A stretch of DNA of 42,691 nucleotides from Actinomyces oris (GTDB lineage: Bacteria > Actinomycetota > Actinomycetes > Actinomycetales > Actinomycetaceae). The DNA lies in the NCBI RefSeq assembly GCF_001929375.1, contig NZ_MSGO01000040.1, positions 1 through 42,691 on the forward strand, given 5' to 3'. Below the pieces are notes generated by a model. The model did no database searches and had not been told where the DNA came from. It worked only from the letters and a program-made list of their open reading frames with translations. The position numbers and the translations under genes are program-made. Positions 33,893 through 42,651 of this stretch are shown here, piece by piece. Position 1 is the stretch's first letter, and the number at the start of each line of letters is the position of its first letter.

Positions 33893-34702
33893 TCAGTCGA
33901 CCTCGACGATGACGGGGACGTGGTCGGAGGCGCCCTTGCCCTTGCGCTCGTCGCGGTCGATGGCGGCGCCGGTGACGCGGCCCGCCAGGGCTGGTGAGGC
34001 GTAGACGAAGTCGATGCGCATGCCCTCGTTCCTTGGGAAGCGCAGCTTCTGATAGTCCCAGTACGTGTAGTTGGTGACCCGCTCGCGCGTGACCTCGCTC
34101 ATGCCCGCCGCCGCGAAGGCGGCGAAGGCCTCGCGCTCCGGCTCCGAGACGTGGGTGGCGCCCTCGAAGACGCTCATGTCCCACACGTCCTCATCCCGCG
34201 GCGCCACGTTCCAGTCGCCCACCAGCGCCAGCGGCAGGTCGGGCTCGGCCTCGAGCCAGGCGGCGACGTCCTCGCGCAGCACCCGCAGCCAGTCGAGCTT
34301 GTACGTGTAGTGCGGGTGGGCGAGCTCGCGGCCGTTGGGAACGTACAGGCTCCACAGGCGCACCGGCGTCGCGTCCGAGTCCGCCCCCACCGTCGCCCCC
34401 AGCGCCCGGGCCTCCACGACCGGCTCGGCCTCGGGCTTGGACGCCCAGGCGGGCTGGCCAGGGAAGGAGGGGGTGACGTCGTCGAGCCCCACGCGCGAGG
34501 CGATCGCCACCCCGTTCCACTGGTTGAGGCCGTGGACAGCGAGCTCGTAGCCGGCGGCCTCGAAGGGCTCGACCGGGAACTGGTCGGGGCGGCACTTGAT
34601 CTCCTGCATCGCCAGGGCGTCGATGTCCTCGCGCTCCAGGAAGGCCAGGACGCGGTCGACGCGGGTGCGGATGGAGTTGACGTTCCAGGTGGCCAGGCGC
34701 AT
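33893..34702 (-). CDS. xth: Exodeoxyribonuclease III
   Basis: 269 residues. Mg-dependent AP endonuclease and 3'-5' exonuclease of base-excision repair, full length for the family. Motifs: LATWNVNSIRTR (N7), MQEIKC (E34), WNGVAIASR, LVGDWNVAPRDEDVWD (Asp-Asn pair), EGMRIDFVYAS and the terminal SDHVPVIVEV catalytic Asp-His. ATG at 34702; the SDR gene is divergent 64 bp away. Confidence 0.94.
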   Translation of the reverse strand: MRLATWNVNSIRTRVDRVLAFLEREDIDALAMQEIKCRPDQFPVEPFEAAGYELAVHGLNQWNGVAIASRVGLDDVTPSFPGQPAWASKPEAEPVVEARALGATVGADSDATPVRLWSLYVPNGRELAHPHYTYKLDWLRVLREDVAAWLEAEPDLPLALVGDWNVAPRDEDVWDMSVFEGATHVSEPEREAFAAFAAAGMSEVTRERVTNYTYWDYQKLRFPRNEGMRIDFVYASPALAGRVTGAAIDRDERKGKGASDHVPVIVEVD

Positions 34703-34766
34703 GGCAGCAGACTATCCGGTGCCCGACTCCCATCAAGCACTCACCAATCGCTCCTAGTCTGCCGCC

Positions 34767-35540
34767 ATGGGAACAGCACTTGTCACCGGGGCCACGAGCG
34801 GCCTCGGCCTGGAGATCGCCTGGCAGCTCGCCCAGGCCCGTCATGACCTCGTCCTCGTGGCGCGCACTCCCGAGCGGCTGCGGGAGGTGGCCGAGGAGAT
34901 GCGCCAGTTCGCAGGCGTCCAGGTGGAGACCCTGCGGGCCGACCTGTCCGAGCGCGATGAGCTCGAGCGCGTCGCCGAGCGCCTGCGGGAGAAGAGCAAA
35001 CCCGTGGGGCTCCTGGTCAACAACGCAGGCTTCGGGTTGGGGCAGCGCTTCGTCGGGGGAGACCCGACCCGCGAGGAGCACGCCCTCGACGTCATGGTCC
35101 GAGCGGTCATGGTGGCTTCCCACGCGGCGGCCGGCGCCATGGTGGAGCGCGGTCGCGGCGCCATCCTCAACGTCTCCTCCATGACCGCGCACACCGCCAT
35201 GGGCACCTATGCGGCGCACAAGGCCTGGGTGCTGCGGTTCACCGAGGGGCTGGCCGCCGAGCTCGCCGGCACCGGGGTGAGCGCCACGGCGCTGTGCCCG
35301 GGGCTGGTCCACACCGGCTTCCACGCCGCGGCCGGCATCGACGAGACCCAGTGGAAGGAGCCACTGTGGCTGGACGCCGAGCGAGTGGCCATCGACGCCC
35401 TGGCGGCGGTGCGGCGCGGCCAGGTCATCTGCACCCCGAGCCTGCGCTACCGCAGCGCCAACGCCGTGCTGCGGCTGGCTCCCCGCTGGTTCGTGCGCCG
35501 GGTGGTCGGGCCCGAGCGCTCCGGCCGGGGTCTCGACTGA
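34767..35540 (+). CDS. Short-chain dehydrogenase/reductase
   Basis: 257 residues, classical SDR with a Rossmann fold. Cofactor motif TGATSGLG (7-14) followed by Arg33, which favours NADPH; NNAG (85-88); catalytic S138, Y148-x3-K152 (YAAHK). CPGLVHTGFH after the active site is usual. Substrate unknown. ATG at 34767 immediately gives the beta1 strand. Divergent from xth. The 250-bp gap downstream contains an imperfect inverted repeat. Confidence 0.9.
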   Translation: MGTALVTGATSGLGLEIAWQLAQARHDLVLVARTPERLREVAEEMRQFAGVQVETLRADLSERDELERVAERLREKSKPVGLLVNNAGFGLGQRFVGGDPTREEHALDVMVRAVMVASHAAAGAMVERGRGAILNVSSMTAHTAMGTYAAHKAWVLRFTEGLAAELAGTGVSATALCPGLVHTGFHAAAGIDETQWKEPLWLDAERVAIDALAAVRRGQVICTPSLRYRSANAVLRLAPRWFVRRVVGPERSGRGLD

Positions 35541-35570
35541 GGCCGTCGGGGCTCGCCGGCGGCGCACAGT

Positions 35571-35689
35571 GTCACCGATGGCGACTATTCGGGGGCGATC
35601 ACCATTGCTGCCGACCTTCCCAAGGCGCTGACCAGCACAGATGCGGCAAGATCGGTGGGGACTGCCTCCTAAAAGTCGCCAATCGTGAC
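35571..35689. repeat. Imperfect inverted repeat spanning 119 bp
   Basis: gtcaccgatggcgact (35571-35586) and agtcgccaatcgtgac (35674-35689) pair at 13 of 16 positions, with an 87-base centre of no coding potential, between the SDR and thiol peroxidase genes. Confidence 0.5.
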
Positions 35690-35794
35690 AGATCCGGGTA
35701 CGCGCACCGGCTTGCGGCCCGATCTCACCGCGGAATCGCCCAGGGCTGAGCGCCCCCGCTGGTCAGGGGAGCCGTGAACTGCAACGATCACACC

Positions 35795-36292
35795 ATGGCT
35801 TCCATTACCTTCCACGGAGACCCTGTCAGCACTGTCGGCGAGCTGCCCGCTGTGGGCTCGGCCGCGCCCGCCTTCGACCTTGTGGGCGCCGACCTCGCCC
35901 CGGTCACCAGCCAGTCCCTGGCCGGCCGCCGCGTGGTCCTCAACATCTTCCCCTCGGTGGACACCGGGGTGTGCGCCGCCTCCGTGCGCCAGTTCAACAA
36001 GCTGGCCTCCGAGCTGGACAACACGACCGTGGTCTGCGTCTCCGCCGACCTGCCCTTCGCCGGCTCCCGCTTCTGCGGCGCCGAGGGCCTCACCAACGTG
36101 GTCACCGGCTCGACCTTCCGCTCCACCTTCGGCGCCGACTACGGCGTCACCCTGGCCGACGGCCCGCTGGCCGGCCTGCTGTCGCGCGCTGTCGTGGTCC
36201 TCGACGAGTCCGGCAAGGTCGTCTACACCGAGCAGGTCTCCGAGGTCGGTCAGGAGCCCGACTACGACGCCGCCGTGGCCGCCCTGTCCTGA
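35795..36292 (+). CDS. tpx: Thiol peroxidase
   Basis: 165 residues, Tpx (atypical 2-Cys peroxiredoxin) reducing H2O2 and organic peroxides using thioredoxin. Peroxidatic C60 in FPSVDTGVC, resolving C94 in SRFCGAEG, the same spacing as E. coli Tpx. Length is standard. ATG at 35795 gives the family start ([11 protein letters not shown]); an in-frame ATG 21 bases upstream is open but adds unrelated residues. A strong terminator follows. Confidence 0.94.
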   Translation: MASITFHGDPVSTVGELPAVGSAAPAFDLVGADLAPVTSQSLAGRRVVLNIFPSVDTGVCAASVRQFNKLASELDNTTVVCVSADLPFAGSRFCGAEGLTNVVTGSTFRSTFGADYGVTLADGPLAGLLSRAVVVLDESGKVVYTEQVSEVGQEPDYDAAVAALS

Positions 36293-36314
36293 CTCCCCTC
36301 TTCCACTGAGCTGC

Positions 36315-36360
36315 CAGGAGCCCGCCCCCTCCGCCCCGCGCGGACGAGGGCGGGCTCCTG
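36315..36360. terminator. Terminator after tpx
   Basis: Perfect 12-bp arms, caggagcccgcc (36315-36326) and complement (36349-36360), with a G/C-rich 22-base loop, starting 22 bases past the tpx stop. Confidence 0.7.
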
Positions 36361-36416
36361 TCCGCAGCGGGTGTCAACCCGGCGCCCAGCCCCTGAGTCC
36401 CACTACCATCGGAGCC

Positions 36417-36986
36417 GTGAGCACCAACGACTCCCAGATCACCCGCCTGGCCGAGCTCGTCAACGAGCTGTCCGTCGTCCGCGGCAAGGTCACCCTCGCC
36501 TCCGGCCTCGAGTCCGACTTCTACGTGGACATGCGCCGCGCCACCCTTCACCATGAGGCCGCCCCCCTCATCGGCCATGTCATGCTCGACATGCTCGAGG
36601 AGTCGGGCCTGGGCACCGACGAGATCGATGCCGTCGGTGGCCTGACCATGGGGGCCGACCCCGTGGCGGCCGCCATGCTGCACGCCGCGGCCTCGCGCGG
36701 CCTGGACCTGGACGCCTTCGTCGTGCGCAAGGCCGCCAAGGACCACGGGATGCGCCGCCGCATCGAGGGACCCGACCTCGCCGGGCGCTGTGTGGTGGTC
36801 CTGGAGGACACCTCCACCACCGGCGGCTCACCCCTGGAGGCCGTCGAGGCCCTGCGCGAGGCGGGCGCCGACGTGCGGGCCGTGGCCGTCATCGTGGACC
36901 GGGCCACCGGGGCGCGCGAGCGCATCGAGGCCGCCGGCCTGCCCTACTACGCGGCGCTCGGCCTGGCCGACCTCGGCCTGGAGTGA
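36417..36986 (+). CDS. pyrE: Orotate phosphoribosyltransferase
   Basis: 189 residues. Converts orotate and PRPP to OMP in pyrimidine synthesis. Motifs: GKVTLASGLESDFYVDMR, GGLTMGADPVAAAM, the mobile loop FVVRKAAKDHGMRRRIEG, and PRPP-binding VVVLEDTSTTGGSPLEAVE (130-138 EDTSTTGGS). GTG at 36417 is the best start, with only GGAG directly before it. Its stop overlaps the GTG of the TrmH-type gene (GTGA), so the two are coupled. Confidence 0.94.
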   Translation: MSTNDSQITRLAELVNELSVVRGKVTLASGLESDFYVDMRRATLHHEAAPLIGHVMLDMLEESGLGTDEIDAVGGLTMGADPVAAAMLHAAASRGLDLDAFVVRKAAKDHGMRRRIEGPDLAGRCVVVLEDTSTTGGSPLEAVEALREAGADVRAVAVIVDRATGARERIEAAGLPYYAALGLADLGLE

Positions 36987-37738
36987 GCACTCGACGACGC
37001 CCGCAGCCGGGCGGGGCGGCCCCCGAGGCGCCCGCCGACCTGCCTGAGGGGGAGCACCTGCCCGCGGCCTCCGCCGCAGATTCTGTGCCGAGCCCGGAGG
37101 AGGACCGGCCGGCCGACGTCCGCCAGGTCGGTGTCGGCCCCTGGCCCGGCGGCCCCGAGGCCTGGCCCGCCGACTCCCACTACGACCGAGGGCTGCTCGC
37201 CGCCGGCGACCGGCGCAATGTCGTCGACCGCTACCGCTACTGGACCGTCGCGGCGATCCGCGCCGACCTGGCCGCCCGCGCCCACCGGCTGCACATCGCG
37301 ATTGAGAACGTCAGCCAGGACCTCAACATCGGCTCCATCGTGCGCAGCGCCAACGCCTTCAACGTGGCCGGCGTCCACATCATCGGTCGACGCCGCTGGA
37401 ACAAGCGCGGCGCCATGGTCACCAACCGCTACCTGGACGTGCGCCACCACCCCGAGCCCGGCGAGCTGCTCGCCTGGGCGCGGGCCGAGGGCTACGAGGT
37501 CGTCGGCATCGATAACGGCCCCGGGGCCCAGCCCTTGGAGTCCGCCGATCTGCCCGAGCGCTGCCTCATGGTCTTCGGCTCCGAGGGTGAGGGCATCAGC
37601 GCCGAGCTGAGCGCCGGCTGCTCCCGCCTGCTGCGCGTCGGCCAGTACGGCTCCACCCGCTCCATCAACGTGGCGGCCGCCGCGGCCGTGGCTATGCACA
37701 CCTGGATCCTCCAGCATGCGGGGCCGGCGCCGGACTGA
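36983..37738 (+). CDS. TrmH/SpoU-family RNA 2'-O-methyltransferase
   Basis: 251 residues. The C-terminal SPOUT domain has motif 1 (NVSQDLNIGSIVRSANAFNV), motif 2 (RCLMVFGSEGEGIS) and motif 3 (STRSINVAAAAAVAMH), the SAM-binding trefoil knot. The first ~65 residues are Pro/Ala/Glu-rich and disordered, an extension beyond a minimal TrmH. Target (tRNA or rRNA) cannot be set. GTG start overlaps the pyrE stop. Confidence 0.9.
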   Translation: MSTRRRPQPGGAAPEAPADLPEGEHLPAASAADSVPSPEEDRPADVRQVGVGPWPGGPEAWPADSHYDRGLLAAGDRRNVVDRYRYWTVAAIRADLAARAHRLHIAIENVSQDLNIGSIVRSANAFNVAGVHIIGRRRWNKRGAMVTNRYLDVRHHPEPGELLAWARAEGYEVVGIDNGPGAQPLESADLPERCLMVFGSEGEGISAELSAGCSRLLRVGQYGSTRSINVAAAAAVAMHTWILQHAGPAPD

Positions 37739-37850
37739 TTCCGGGGACCGTCGCGGCCCGCTGCGACGGCCCGCCTCGTGGACAGCGGGAAAACCACCCC
37801 TGAACAGGGCATGGCGCCCGACCGCTGCCCGACCTGGGACCATGATCCGG

Positions 37851-37879
37851 TTCACTCGGCCTCGAATTCGTGGAACAAT
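37851..37879 (+). promoter_or_regulatory. Likely promoter of the aldolase gene
   Basis: TTCACT (37851-37856) and AACAAT (37874-37879) with 17 bases between; each matches the sigma-70 consensus at four of six positions. A start near 37886 gives a ~38-base leader with AGGAGG. Confidence 0.5.
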
Positions 37880-37923
37880 CGGCCCCGAACCACTGACTCA
37901 CACAGACAATCAGGAGGCACCCA

Positions 37924-38973
37924 GTGGCCATTGCAACCCCGGAGTCCTACGCCGACATGCTTGACCGCGCGAAGGCCGGCAAGTATGCCATCCCCGCGAT
38001 CAACGTCACCTCATCGCAGACGCTCTCCGCCGCCCTCCAGGGCTTCACCGAGGCCGAGTCCGACGGCATCGTCCAGGTCTCCAACGGGGGCGCCGCCTAC
38101 TGGTCCGGCTCCTCCCGCGCCGACAGGGTCAAGGGCTCCCTGGCCATGTCCGCCTACGCCTACACGATCGCCGACCTGTACCCGATCACCTTCGCGCTGC
38201 ACACGGACCACTGCCCGCGCAAGCTGGTCGACACCTGGCTCAGGCCGCTGCTCGAGATCGAGATCGAGCAGGCCAAGCGCGGCGAGCCCACCGCCTTCCA
38301 GTCCCACATGTGGGACGGCTCCGCCGAGACCCTCGACGACAACATCAAGCTCGCCGTCGAGCTGCTGGCCATGAGCAAGAAGGCCAACACCATCCTGGAG
38401 ATCGAGATCGGCGCCGTCGGCGGCGAGGAGGACGGCATCAAGGGCGAGGAGAACGCCAGCCTCTACACCACAGCCGATGACGCCTGGGCCGCCGTCGAGG
38501 CCCTGGGCCTGGGCGAGAACGGCCGCTACACCACGGCGCTGACCTTCGGCAACGTGCACGGCGCCTACAAGCCCGGCCACGTTAAGCTCCGCCCCGAGCT
38601 CCTGGGCGAGATCCAGGCCGACGTCGCCAAGCGCCTGGGCGACCGCCTGGCCACCAAGGTCGGGGACAAGAAGACCCCCTTCGACCTGGTCATGCACGGC
38701 GGCTCCGGCTCCACCGCCGAGGAGATCGCCACGGCGGTGCGCAACGGCGTCATCAAGATGAACGTGGACACCGACACCCAGTACGCCTTCACGCGCCCGG
38801 TGGCGGACCACATGTTCAAGAACTACGACGGCGTGCTCAAGATCGACGGCGAGGTCGGCTCCAAGAAGGCCTACGACCCGCGCGCCTGGGGTAAGGCCGC
38901 CGAGAAGGGCATGGCCGCCCGCGTCGTCGAGGCCTGCGAGCGCCTCGGCTCCGTCGGCTCCGCCCGCAAGTGA
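37924..38973 (+). CDS. fbaA: Fructose-bisphosphate aldolase, class II
   Basis: 349 residues. Zinc-dependent aldol cleavage of fructose 1,6-bisphosphate in glycolysis. Family marks: AINVTSSQTLSAALQGF, ALHTDHCPRKLVD (catalytic D95, zinc His96), SHMWDGSAETLDDNI, LEIEIGAVGGEEDG, GNVHGAYKPGHVKL, VMHGGSGSTAEEI and KMNVDTDTQYAFTRP, typical of the long type A enzymes. GTG start with AGGAGG seven bases upstream. It has its own promoter and a terminator, so it is a single-gene unit. Confidence 0.95.
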   Translation: MAIATPESYADMLDRAKAGKYAIPAINVTSSQTLSAALQGFTEAESDGIVQVSNGGAAYWSGSSRADRVKGSLAMSAYAYTIADLYPITFALHTDHCPRKLVDTWLRPLLEIEIEQAKRGEPTAFQSHMWDGSAETLDDNIKLAVELLAMSKKANTILEIEIGAVGGEEDGIKGEENASLYTTADDAWAAVEALGLGENGRYTTALTFGNVHGAYKPGHVKLRPELLGEIQADVAKRLGDRLATKVGDKKTPFDLVMHGGSGSTAEEIATAVRNGVIKMNVDTDTQYAFTRPVADHMFKNYDGVLKIDGEVGSKKAYDPRAWGKAAEKGMAARVVEACERLGSVGSARK

Positions 38974-39015
38974 GTCCTCACCCCGTACGGGGTTGAGCGG
39001 CGACTGATCGCTGCG

Positions 39016-39050
39016 CGTGGCCCCGGCACCCCTGCGGTGCCGGGGCCACG
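39016..39050 (+). terminator. Terminator after the aldolase gene
   Basis: Perfect 14-bp stem, cgtggccccggcac and complement, seven-base loop, 43 bases past the stop, followed by tcctgttc. Confidence 0.75.
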
Positions 39051-39100
39051 TCCTGTTCGAGCAGGGGGCGGTGGAGGCGGTGGGGAGGCTCCCGACGGCG

Positions 39101-39116
39101 AACCGATCGATCGGTT
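39101..39116. promoter_or_regulatory. Perfect 16-bp palindrome, probable LacI-family operator
   Basis: AACCGATCGATCGGTT reads the same on both strands and has the central CG typical of LacI-family operators. It lies 268 bases before the sugar-type binding protein gene, just after the aldolase terminator. Confidence 0.6.
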
Positions 39117-39238
39117 GCATTCTTGCAAAGGAGGGTGGGAGATGTCGGCGTCTCCTGGAGGAGAGGTGGGATGCGCGATCTGCCGGGGCGAACGGTGTGC
39201 CGCACGAAAGATGCTGAACTGAGACCCGGGCCACTGAT

Positions 39239-39251
39239 TGCAAACCTTGCA
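39239..39251. promoter_or_regulatory. Second palindrome, possible operator
   Basis: TGCAA-ACC-TTGCA, perfect 5-base arms, about 22 bases upstream of the possible -10 of the importer operon. May be a second regulator site. Confidence 0.4.
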
Positions 39252-39383
39252 GCAATGCGGGCGGAAATGTGCCATGATAGGTCGTCGCCGTTGAGCCGAC
39301 GGGTCCGCCGCCGGCGACACGGCAGTCGCACCTTGCGGACGCCTCTGTCCGCGCCTGTCCCATGCGTCCAAAGGAGGACCCCA

Positions 39384-40727
39384 ATGCGACTCATCTCCCG
39401 CCGTTCCGTGCTCGGTGGAACTGCTGCGATCGCCGTCGCCGCGACCCTGGCGGCCTGCTCGAAGGGCTCGTCCGGATCCGACGGCGACGGAGGTGTCTAC
39501 TTCCTCAACTTCAAGCCCGAGTCGGAGCAGGGGTTCAAGGACATCGCAGCCGCCTACACCAAGAAGACCGGTGTGAACGTCAAGATCGTCACCGCTGCTT
39601 CCGGCACCTACGAGCAGACCCTGAAGTCCGAGGTCGCCAAGTCCAACCCGCCCACGCTGTTCAACCTCAACGGTCCCGTAGGTTACGGCAACTGGAAGGA
39701 CTACGCCTCCGACCTGTCCGATGCCGATTTCACCAAGCAGCTGACGGATGAGTCCCTGGCCCTCAAGGGCGATGAGGGCAAGGTCGTGGGCGTGCCGCTG
39801 GCCATCGAGGGCTACGGCATCGTCTACAACGCCGCCATCCTCAAGAAGTACTTCGCCATGGAGGGCGCCAAGGCCACCGCCGTCGACCAGATCAAGGGCT
39901 TCGCCAAGCTCAAGGAGGTCGTCGAGGACATGCAGGCCAAGAAGGCCGAGCTCGGTATCGAAGGCGTCTTCGCGGCCACTTCCTTCGCCCCCGGCGAGGA
40001 CTGGCGCTGGCAGACCCACCTGGCCAACTACCCGGTCTACTACGAGTACCGCGACGCCAAGGTCGACGACCTCGACGAGGTCAAGCTGACCTACTCGGAC
40101 AACTACAAGCAGATCTTCGACCTCTACCTCAAGAACTCCACGGTGCCGGCCGAGCAGACCGGGGCCAAGAGCGTCAAGGACGCCATGTCGGAGTTCGCCG
40201 TCGGTAAGGCCGCCATGGTCCAGAACGGAAACTGGGCATGGTCGCAGGTCGAGAACGAGTCGGGCAACGTCGTCAAGAAGGAGGACATCCACTTCCTGCC
40301 GATCTATGTCGGTGTCTCCGGCGAGGAGAAGAGCAATATCGCCATCGGTACCGAGAACTACCTGACGGTCAACTCCGAGGCCGCAGAGGGTGACCAGAAG
40401 GCCACCAAGGACTTCCTCACCTGGCTGTTCACTGATCCTGAGGGCTCCAAGCTCGCCGCCGAGAAGCTCAGCATCATTGCGCCCTACAAGGCCTTCGGCG
40501 AGCTGACCCCCGCCGACCCGCTGGGCAAGGAGGTCGCCGCGGCCATCACCAACAAGGACCTCACGCCCGTCAAGTGGGTCTTCCCGACCTTCCCGAGCCA
40601 GGACTTCAAGAACCAGCTCGGCCAGCACCTGGCTCAGTACGCCACCGGCAAGGAGGACTGGTCGAAGGTCAAGGACTTCTTCGTCACCGACTGGGCTACG
40701 GAGAAGAAGGAGGCCAAGGAGGGCTGA
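39384..40727 (+). CDS. Carbohydrate ABC importer, solute-binding lipoprotein
   Basis: 447 residues. Signal peptide with SRRSVLGG (Tat-type) and lipobox LAAC (Cys25), then a cluster B (MalE/UgpB-like) binding protein: FLNFKPESEQGFKDIAAAYTKK split across its start, FNLNGPVGYGNWKDYA, GVPLAIEGYGIVYN, MSEFAVGKAAMVQNGNWAW and IGTENYLTVNSEA. Ligand is probably a di- or oligosaccharide; it cannot be fixed from sequence. ATG at 39384 has AAGGAGG seven bases upstream; the frame is open further upstream but that part is not a signal peptide. Permease genes follow after 191 bp. Confidence 0.93.
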   Translation: MRLISRRSVLGGTAAIAVAATLAACSKGSSGSDGDGGVYFLNFKPESEQGFKDIAAAYTKKTGVNVKIVTAASGTYEQTLKSEVAKSNPPTLFNLNGPVGYGNWKDYASDLSDADFTKQLTDESLALKGDEGKVVGVPLAIEGYGIVYNAAILKKYFAMEGAKATAVDQIKGFAKLKEVVEDMQAKKAELGIEGVFAATSFAPGEDWRWQTHLANYPVYYEYRDAKVDDLDEVKLTYSDNYKQIFDLYLKNSTVPAEQTGAKSVKDAMSEFAVGKAAMVQNGNWAWSQVENESGNVVKKEDIHFLPIYVGVSGEEKSNIAIGTENYLTVNSEAAEGDQKATKDFLTWLFTDPEGSKLAAEKLSIIAPYKAFGELTPADPLGKEVAAAITNKDLTPVKWVFPTFPSQDFKNQLGQHLAQYATGKEDWSKVKDFFVTDWATEKKEAKEG

Positions 40728-40918
40728 CGCCGTCGAGTCGCTTCAGCCGGTCCGGGCCCGCCTGAGCCTGTCGACGACGGCATGACGACGACTCATCTCC
40801 CCATCCCCTCCTTTCGGGGCGGCACGTTCGAGCTGTTCGTCTCGCGCGCTGCCGCCCCGGTGGGAGCCCTCTGGTACCCGGCCGGTCCGGCGGGTGCCGG
40901 TCGCACCTCGAGGTAGAT

Positions 40919-41764
40919 ATGACCAAGGCACTGAAAAAGTTCTTCCCAGTTTTTGCGGGGCCAACTCTGTTGGCCTTCATGATCGCGTTCATCGTCCCCT
41001 TCTTCATGGGGCTCTATCTCTCCTTCACCAAGTTCAGTACCCTCACCAATGTTCGATTCGTGGGCACTGATAACTACGTCAGGGCGTTCAGCGAGAGGAG
41101 TCATTTCCTTCCTGCGCTGGGATTCACTGCGCTCGTGTCGATCATCTCGATCATCACGGTGAACCTGGGGGCCTTCGCCCTGGCCTACATTCTGACCCGC
41201 AAGCTGCGCGGCACCAACTTCTTCCGTGCCGTCTTCTTCATGCCCAACCTCATTGGCGGCATCGTCCTGGGTTTCACCTGGCAGGTGATGCTCAATGCGA
41301 TTCTCCAGCACTGGGGTCAGACGATCGTCAATGACTGGCGACTGGGACTCGCCGGCCTGGTCATGCTCGTCAACTGGCAGCTCATGGGCTACATGATGGT
41401 CATCTACATCGCCGGTCTGCAGAACGTGCCGCCCGAGCTCATCGAGGCCTCGCAGATCGACGGCGCCAGCAGGTGGCAGACGCTGCGCAACGTGACGCTG
41501 CCGATGATCATGCCCTCGATCACCATCTGCCTGTTCCTCACTCTGGCCAACACCTTCAAGATGTACGACCAGAACCTCGCTCTGACCAACGGTTATCCTG
41601 CCAAGCAGACCGAAATGGCGGCTCTCAATATCGTCAACACGATGTATGTGAAGAACCATCAAGCCGGTGTTGCCCAGGCCGAGGCCGTCATCTTCTTCCT
41701 CATTGTCGCTGCCATCGCGCTCATCCAGCTGCGCGCCACTCGTTCCAAGGAGGTCGACGCATGA
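40919..41764 (+). CDS. Carbohydrate ABC importer permease, MalF-like
   Basis: 281 residues, six membrane helices, the short form of the MalF/UgpA family. The EAA loop that docks the ATPase reads EASQIDGASRWQTLRNVTLP (about residues 178-197). The usual early FVGTDNYVRAF segment is present. GAGGT precedes ATG 40919. The 191-bp gap after the binding-protein gene has a small C/G hairpin (CCCC...GGGG near 40801-40819), which may lower permease expression relative to the binding protein. ATGA overlap with the next gene. Confidence 0.93.
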   Translation: MTKALKKFFPVFAGPTLLAFMIAFIVPFFMGLYLSFTKFSTLTNVRFVGTDNYVRAFSERSHFLPALGFTALVSIISIITVNLGAFALAYILTRKLRGTNFFRAVFFMPNLIGGIVLGFTWQVMLNAILQHWGQTIVNDWRLGLAGLVMLVNWQLMGYMMVIYIAGLQNVPPELIEASQIDGASRWQTLRNVTLPMIMPSITICLFLTLANTFKMYDQNLALTNGYPAKQTEMAALNIVNTMYVKNHQAGVAQAEAVIFFLIVAAIALIQLRATRSKEVDA

Positions 41765-42651
41765 GCGCCGCCGTCCAGACAAAAGTATCTGAAACTGCTC
41801 TCGAGCGAGAGGCTCCTCGGCGCACCGTCGGCCAGAACATCCTGTTCGGTCTGCTGATTGTCTTCGTCCTTGTGTGGGTGATTCCCCTCGTCTTTGTTCT
41901 TGTCAACTCTTTCAAGGGAAACATCTTCATCTCGACCGAGCCCTTCAGCCTGCCGACGTCGAAGAGCTCGGTCGGCCTGGACAACTACGCCACCGGTCTG
42001 GCCCTCTCGCACTTTGCCCGCGCCATGGGCTGGTCGCTGTTCATCACCGTGGGCTCCGTCATCGTCATCGTGTTCCTGACGGCGATGACCGCCTACTACA
42101 TCACCCGCATCAAGACGTGGTGGACCTCCATGATCTACTACGCCTTCGCCTTCTCCATGATCGCTCCCTTCCAGATGGTCATGTTCCCCACCGTCAAGGT
42201 GGCCGACATGCTCGGCCTGGCCACGCCCTGGGGCATGATCGTCCTCTACCTCGGATTCGGCGGGGGGCTGTCGGTGTTCCTGTTCGCCGGCTTCATCAAG
42301 TCGATCCCCATGGAGATCGAGGAGGCCGCCTACATGGACGGCTGCTCGCCGCTGCAGACCTACTTCAAGGTGGTCATGCCGCTGCTCAAGCCGACGGCGG
42401 TCACGGTGGCGATCCTCAACGCCATGTGGGTATGGAACGACTTCCTCCTGCCCAACCTCGTGATCGGCCAGGACGAGCGCTACAAGACAGTCCCGATCGT
42501 CATCCAGGCCCTGACGGGATCCAACGGGAACAAGGACCTCGGTGCCCAGATGGCCATGATCGTCTTCGCCATCGTCCCGATCGTCGCCTTCTACCTCTTC
42601 GGTCAGAAGCACATCATCGAGGGTGTGGCCGCGGGGGCGGTCAAGGGCTGA
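41761..42651 (+). CDS. Carbohydrate ABC importer permease, MalG-like
   Basis: 296 residues, six membrane helices, MalG/UgpE family. EAA loop EEAAYMDGCSPLQTYFKVVM is complete, followed by WNDFLLPNLVI, a family mark. Start ATG 41761 overlaps the previous stop. No ATPase gene is in the window; actinobacterial sugar importers often share one MsiK-type ATPase encoded elsewhere. The last 40 bases of the window hold no gene. Confidence 0.93.
   Translation: MSAAVQTKVSETALEREAPRRTVGQNILFGLLIVFVLVWVIPLVFVLVNSFKGNIFISTEPFSLPTSKSSVGLDNYATGLALSHFARAMGWSLFITVGSVIVIVFLTAMTAYYITRIKTWWTSMIYYAFAFSMIAPFQMVMFPTVKVADMLGLATPWGMIVLYLGFGGGLSVFLFAGFIKSIPMEIEEAAYMDGCSPLQTYFKVVMPLLKPTAVTVAILNAMWVWNDFLLPNLVIGQDERYKTVPIVIQALTGSNGNKDLGAQMAMIVFAIVPIVAFYLFGQKHIIEGVAAGAVKG

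Larger units (their letters stand above)
39051..39383. other. Control region of the ABC importer operon
   Basis: 333 bases with no gene. It holds two palindromes (listed separately), TTGCATTCTTGCAA at 39115-39128, and CATGAT (39273-39278) as a possible -10; the nearest -35-like hexamer (TTGCAG, 39247) is 20 bases away. An AAGGAGG ends the region before the binding-protein ATG. Confidence 0.5.
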
